DNA of 64,000 bases, taken from DAHUYF01 sp963838385 (GTDB taxonomy: Bacteria; Pseudomonadota; Alphaproteobacteria; ATCC43930; CGMCC-115725). Below, one piece after another: positions 62,809 through 64,000 of this stretch. The stretch's first letter is position 1, and the number at the start of each line of letters is the position of its first letter. Location of the stretch: NCBI GenBank assembly GCA_963838385.1, contig CAWIRE010000001.1:248001-312000 (forward strand), in the 5' to 3' direction. The translations under genes were made by a program, and so were the position numbers. The notes under the pieces were generated by a model. It was not told the origin of the DNA. It did not search any database and saw only the letters and a program-made list of their open reading frames with translations.

Positions 62809-63920
62809 TGCGGCCGGTCTATCTCAATGGCCGCTTCCTGTCGCAAGCCGTCACCGGCGTGCAGCGCTTCGCCGGCGAGATCGTCGCGTCGCTCGACCGC
62901 CGCTGGGATCCGGCCGATGGCGACGGACCAACCCTGCTGATGCCCGCGGCGTCGCAAGAGCCTCCGGCTTATCGCAGCATCCGCGTCCGGCGCGTCGGGC
63001 GGCTGCGCGGCCATGCCTGGGAGCAGCTCGAGCTGCCGCGCCATGCCCGCGGCGGGATCCTCGTCAACCTCGCCAATACGGCGCCCGTCTTGGCGGCGCG
63101 CCAGCTCGTCGTGCTGCACGATGCCGGCATCTTCGCCCATCCCGACGCCTATTCAACGCCCTACCGGCTCGCCCACAAGACGGTGGAGCGCCTCCTGGCC
63201 CGGAAGCGGACGCGCTTTGCCACCGTCTCGCGCTTCTCGCGGGGCGAGCTCGCGAAGCACCTCCACCTCCCCGCCGCCGAGATCGGCGTCATCCCGGAGG
63301 GGGCGGATCATATCCTGCGCGTGCCGCCTGACCGCAGCGTCCTCGAGCAGCACGGCCTCGCCCCGCGCGGCTATGTTCTCGCCGTCGGCAGCCTCGTGGC
63401 GCACAAGAATCTGTCCTCGCTTCAGCCCCTGGCGCAAATGCTGAGCGGGCGCGGCCTCGATCTCGCCATCGTCGGCAGCGTCGCTTCCGCCGCCTTCGAT
63501 ACCAGCGGCGTGGCGCTGCCGCGGCCCGCGACCTACCTCGGGCGGACGAGCGATGCCGCCTTGCGCGCGCTCTACGAAGCGGCGCTGTGCCTCGTCTTTC
63601 CCTCGCGCTACGAAGGTTTCGGCATCCCGCCGATCGAAGCCATGGCCTGCGCCTGCCCCGTGGTCGCCGCGGCGGCGGCGGTGCGGGAGATCGGCGGCGA
63701 CGCGGCGCTCTATTGCAATCCCGACGATCCCCAGGAGATCGCCGCGACCGTCGGCCGGGTCATCGACGAGCCCGGCCTGGCGGAGGCCTTGCGCGAGCGA
63801 GGTCGCCGGCAGGTGCAACCGCTCACCTGGGACAATGCCGCTGCGGTGCTGGGTCGACTGCTCGAGGGGCTTCGACAAGAAAACGCAGTCCGACAAAAAA
63901 CGGACCAAGTGGTCCGATAA
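62808..63920 (+). CDS. Glycosyltransferase family 4 protein (GT-B)
   Basis: A 370-aa glycosyltransferase. The N-terminal domain starts VYLNGRFLSQAVTGVQRFAG. The C-terminal domain has VLAVGSLVAHKNLSSLQPLA, the family motif FPSRYEGFGIPPIEAMACAC (E-X7-E, nucleotide sugar binding) and PVVAAAAAVREIGGDAALYC. It overlaps the hydrolase stop (TGATG) and ends 18 bases before the next glycosyltransferase gene. The 3' end contains a 6-bp stem hairpin. The sugar donor is unknown. Confidence 0.92.
   Translation: MRPVYLNGRFLSQAVTGVQRFAGEIVASLDRRWDPADGDGPTLLMPAASQEPPAYRSIRVRRVGRLRGHAWEQLELPRHARGGILVNLANTAPVLAARQLVVLHDAGIFAHPDAYSTPYRLAHKTVERLLARKRTRFATVSRFSRGELAKHLHLPAAEIGVIPEGADHILRVPPDRSVLEQHGLAPRGYVLAVGSLVAHKNLSSLQPLAQMLSGRGLDLAIVGSVASAAFDTSGVALPRPATYLGRTSDAALRALYEAALCLVFPSRYEGFGIPPIEAMACACPVVAAAAAVREIGGDAALYCNPDDPQEIAATVGRVIDEPGLAEALRERGRRQVQPLTWDNAAAVLGRLLEGLRQENAVRQKTDQVVR
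63901..63916 (+). repeat. Hairpin at the 3' end of the GT4 gene
   Basis: CGGACC and GGTCCG form a perfect 6-bp stem with the loop AAGT, ending 4 bases before the last base of the stop codon. It could slow translation or protect the mRNA between the two glycosyltransferase genes. No T-run, so not a terminator. Confidence 0.4.
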
Positions 63921-63938
63921 GATGCGCGGGGACTCGCC

Positions 63939-64000
63939 ATGAAAGTCAGCATCATCATCGTCAATTACAATTACGGTCGATTTCTAGGTGCTGCGATCGA
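63939..64000 (+). CDS. Glycosyltransferase family 2 protein (3' end outside window)
   Basis: Only the first 20 codons are present. KVSIIIVNYNYGRFLGAAI is the standard GT2 opening, close to that of the gene at 46384. GGGGAC lies about 6 bases upstream of the ATG. It continues the minimal run of polymerase, hydrolase, GT4 and GT2, so the locus extends beyond the window. Confidence 0.8.
   Translation, partial: MKVSIIIVNYNYGRFLGAAI

Overview
The window is high-GC, densely coded DNA, most likely from an alphaproteobacterium of Rhodospirillales or Hyphomicrobiales type. This rests on the gene content: Liv-type ABC transport, class III cyclases, an EmrAB pump, LuxI/LuxR quorum sensing, a coenzyme F420 operon of proteobacterial layout, and a Wzx/Wzy-type exopolysaccharide locus. 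It also rests on a recognisable sigma-32 promoter and a lux box. I see no rRNA, tRNA, CRISPR array, transposase or phage gene.

Layout. 1-2024: end of a branched-chain amino-acid ABC transporter (LivM partial, LivG, LivF). 2086-3375: a class III nucleotide cyclase. 3388-6371 (minus): a fatty-acid or acyl-CoA degradation operon (two acyl-CoA dehydrogenases and an enoyl-CoA hydratase) behind a good sigma-70-type promoter. 6468-8244: a divergent GlxA-type regulator and isonitrile hydratase-like enzyme. 8269-11149: a heat-shock unit (sigma-32 promoter, Hsp20, Lon). 11260-16619: GH15 glucosidase/trehalase-like enzyme, NDH-2-like dehydrogenase, a membrane cyclase fused to a formylglycine-generating-enzyme-like domain, and a DUF4399 protein. 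16822-20213: tetR-emrA-emrB efflux operon. 20308-21252: two-domain VOC enzyme. 21269-28957 (minus): FAH-family hydrolase plus a full F420 biosynthesis set (CofC, CofD, CofE, NADPH:F420 oxidoreductase, FbiC), an F420/FMN-binding PPOX-like protein and a free-standing FbiB-C-terminal-type nitroreductase.

29163-34771: a quorum-sensing island. luxR is followed by a lux box and luxI, a small unknown ORF, and then two overlapping PLP-enzyme genes: an aromatic amino-acid decarboxylase homologue and a 707-aa protein whose N-terminal 200 residues I do not recognise. This is the best candidate in the window for an undescribed system.

34946-64000: a large exopolysaccharide locus. It holds export and assembly genes (outer-membrane barrel, short Wza/GumB-like OPX protein, Wzc-like tyrosine autokinase), two Wzy/WaaL-type polymerases or ligases, a Wzx flippase, glycosyltransferases of GT2, GT4 and GT9 type, and several methyltransferases. 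It also holds a CDP-glucose route to a C-methylated 6-deoxysugar (RfbF, RfbG, C-methyltransferase, 3,5-epimerase-like protein, reductase/epimerase) and a PslG-like glycoside hydrolase. The last gene, a GT2, runs off the window.

Five reading-frame breaks can be inferred by reading across frames: livF near 1883, the GT9 gene at a 25-bp duplication (48271-48306), a rhamnan-synthesis-F-like gene twice (57814 and 58395), and a polymerase at 61138. They are either assembly errors or real decay and phase variation, and the sequence alone cannot tell which.
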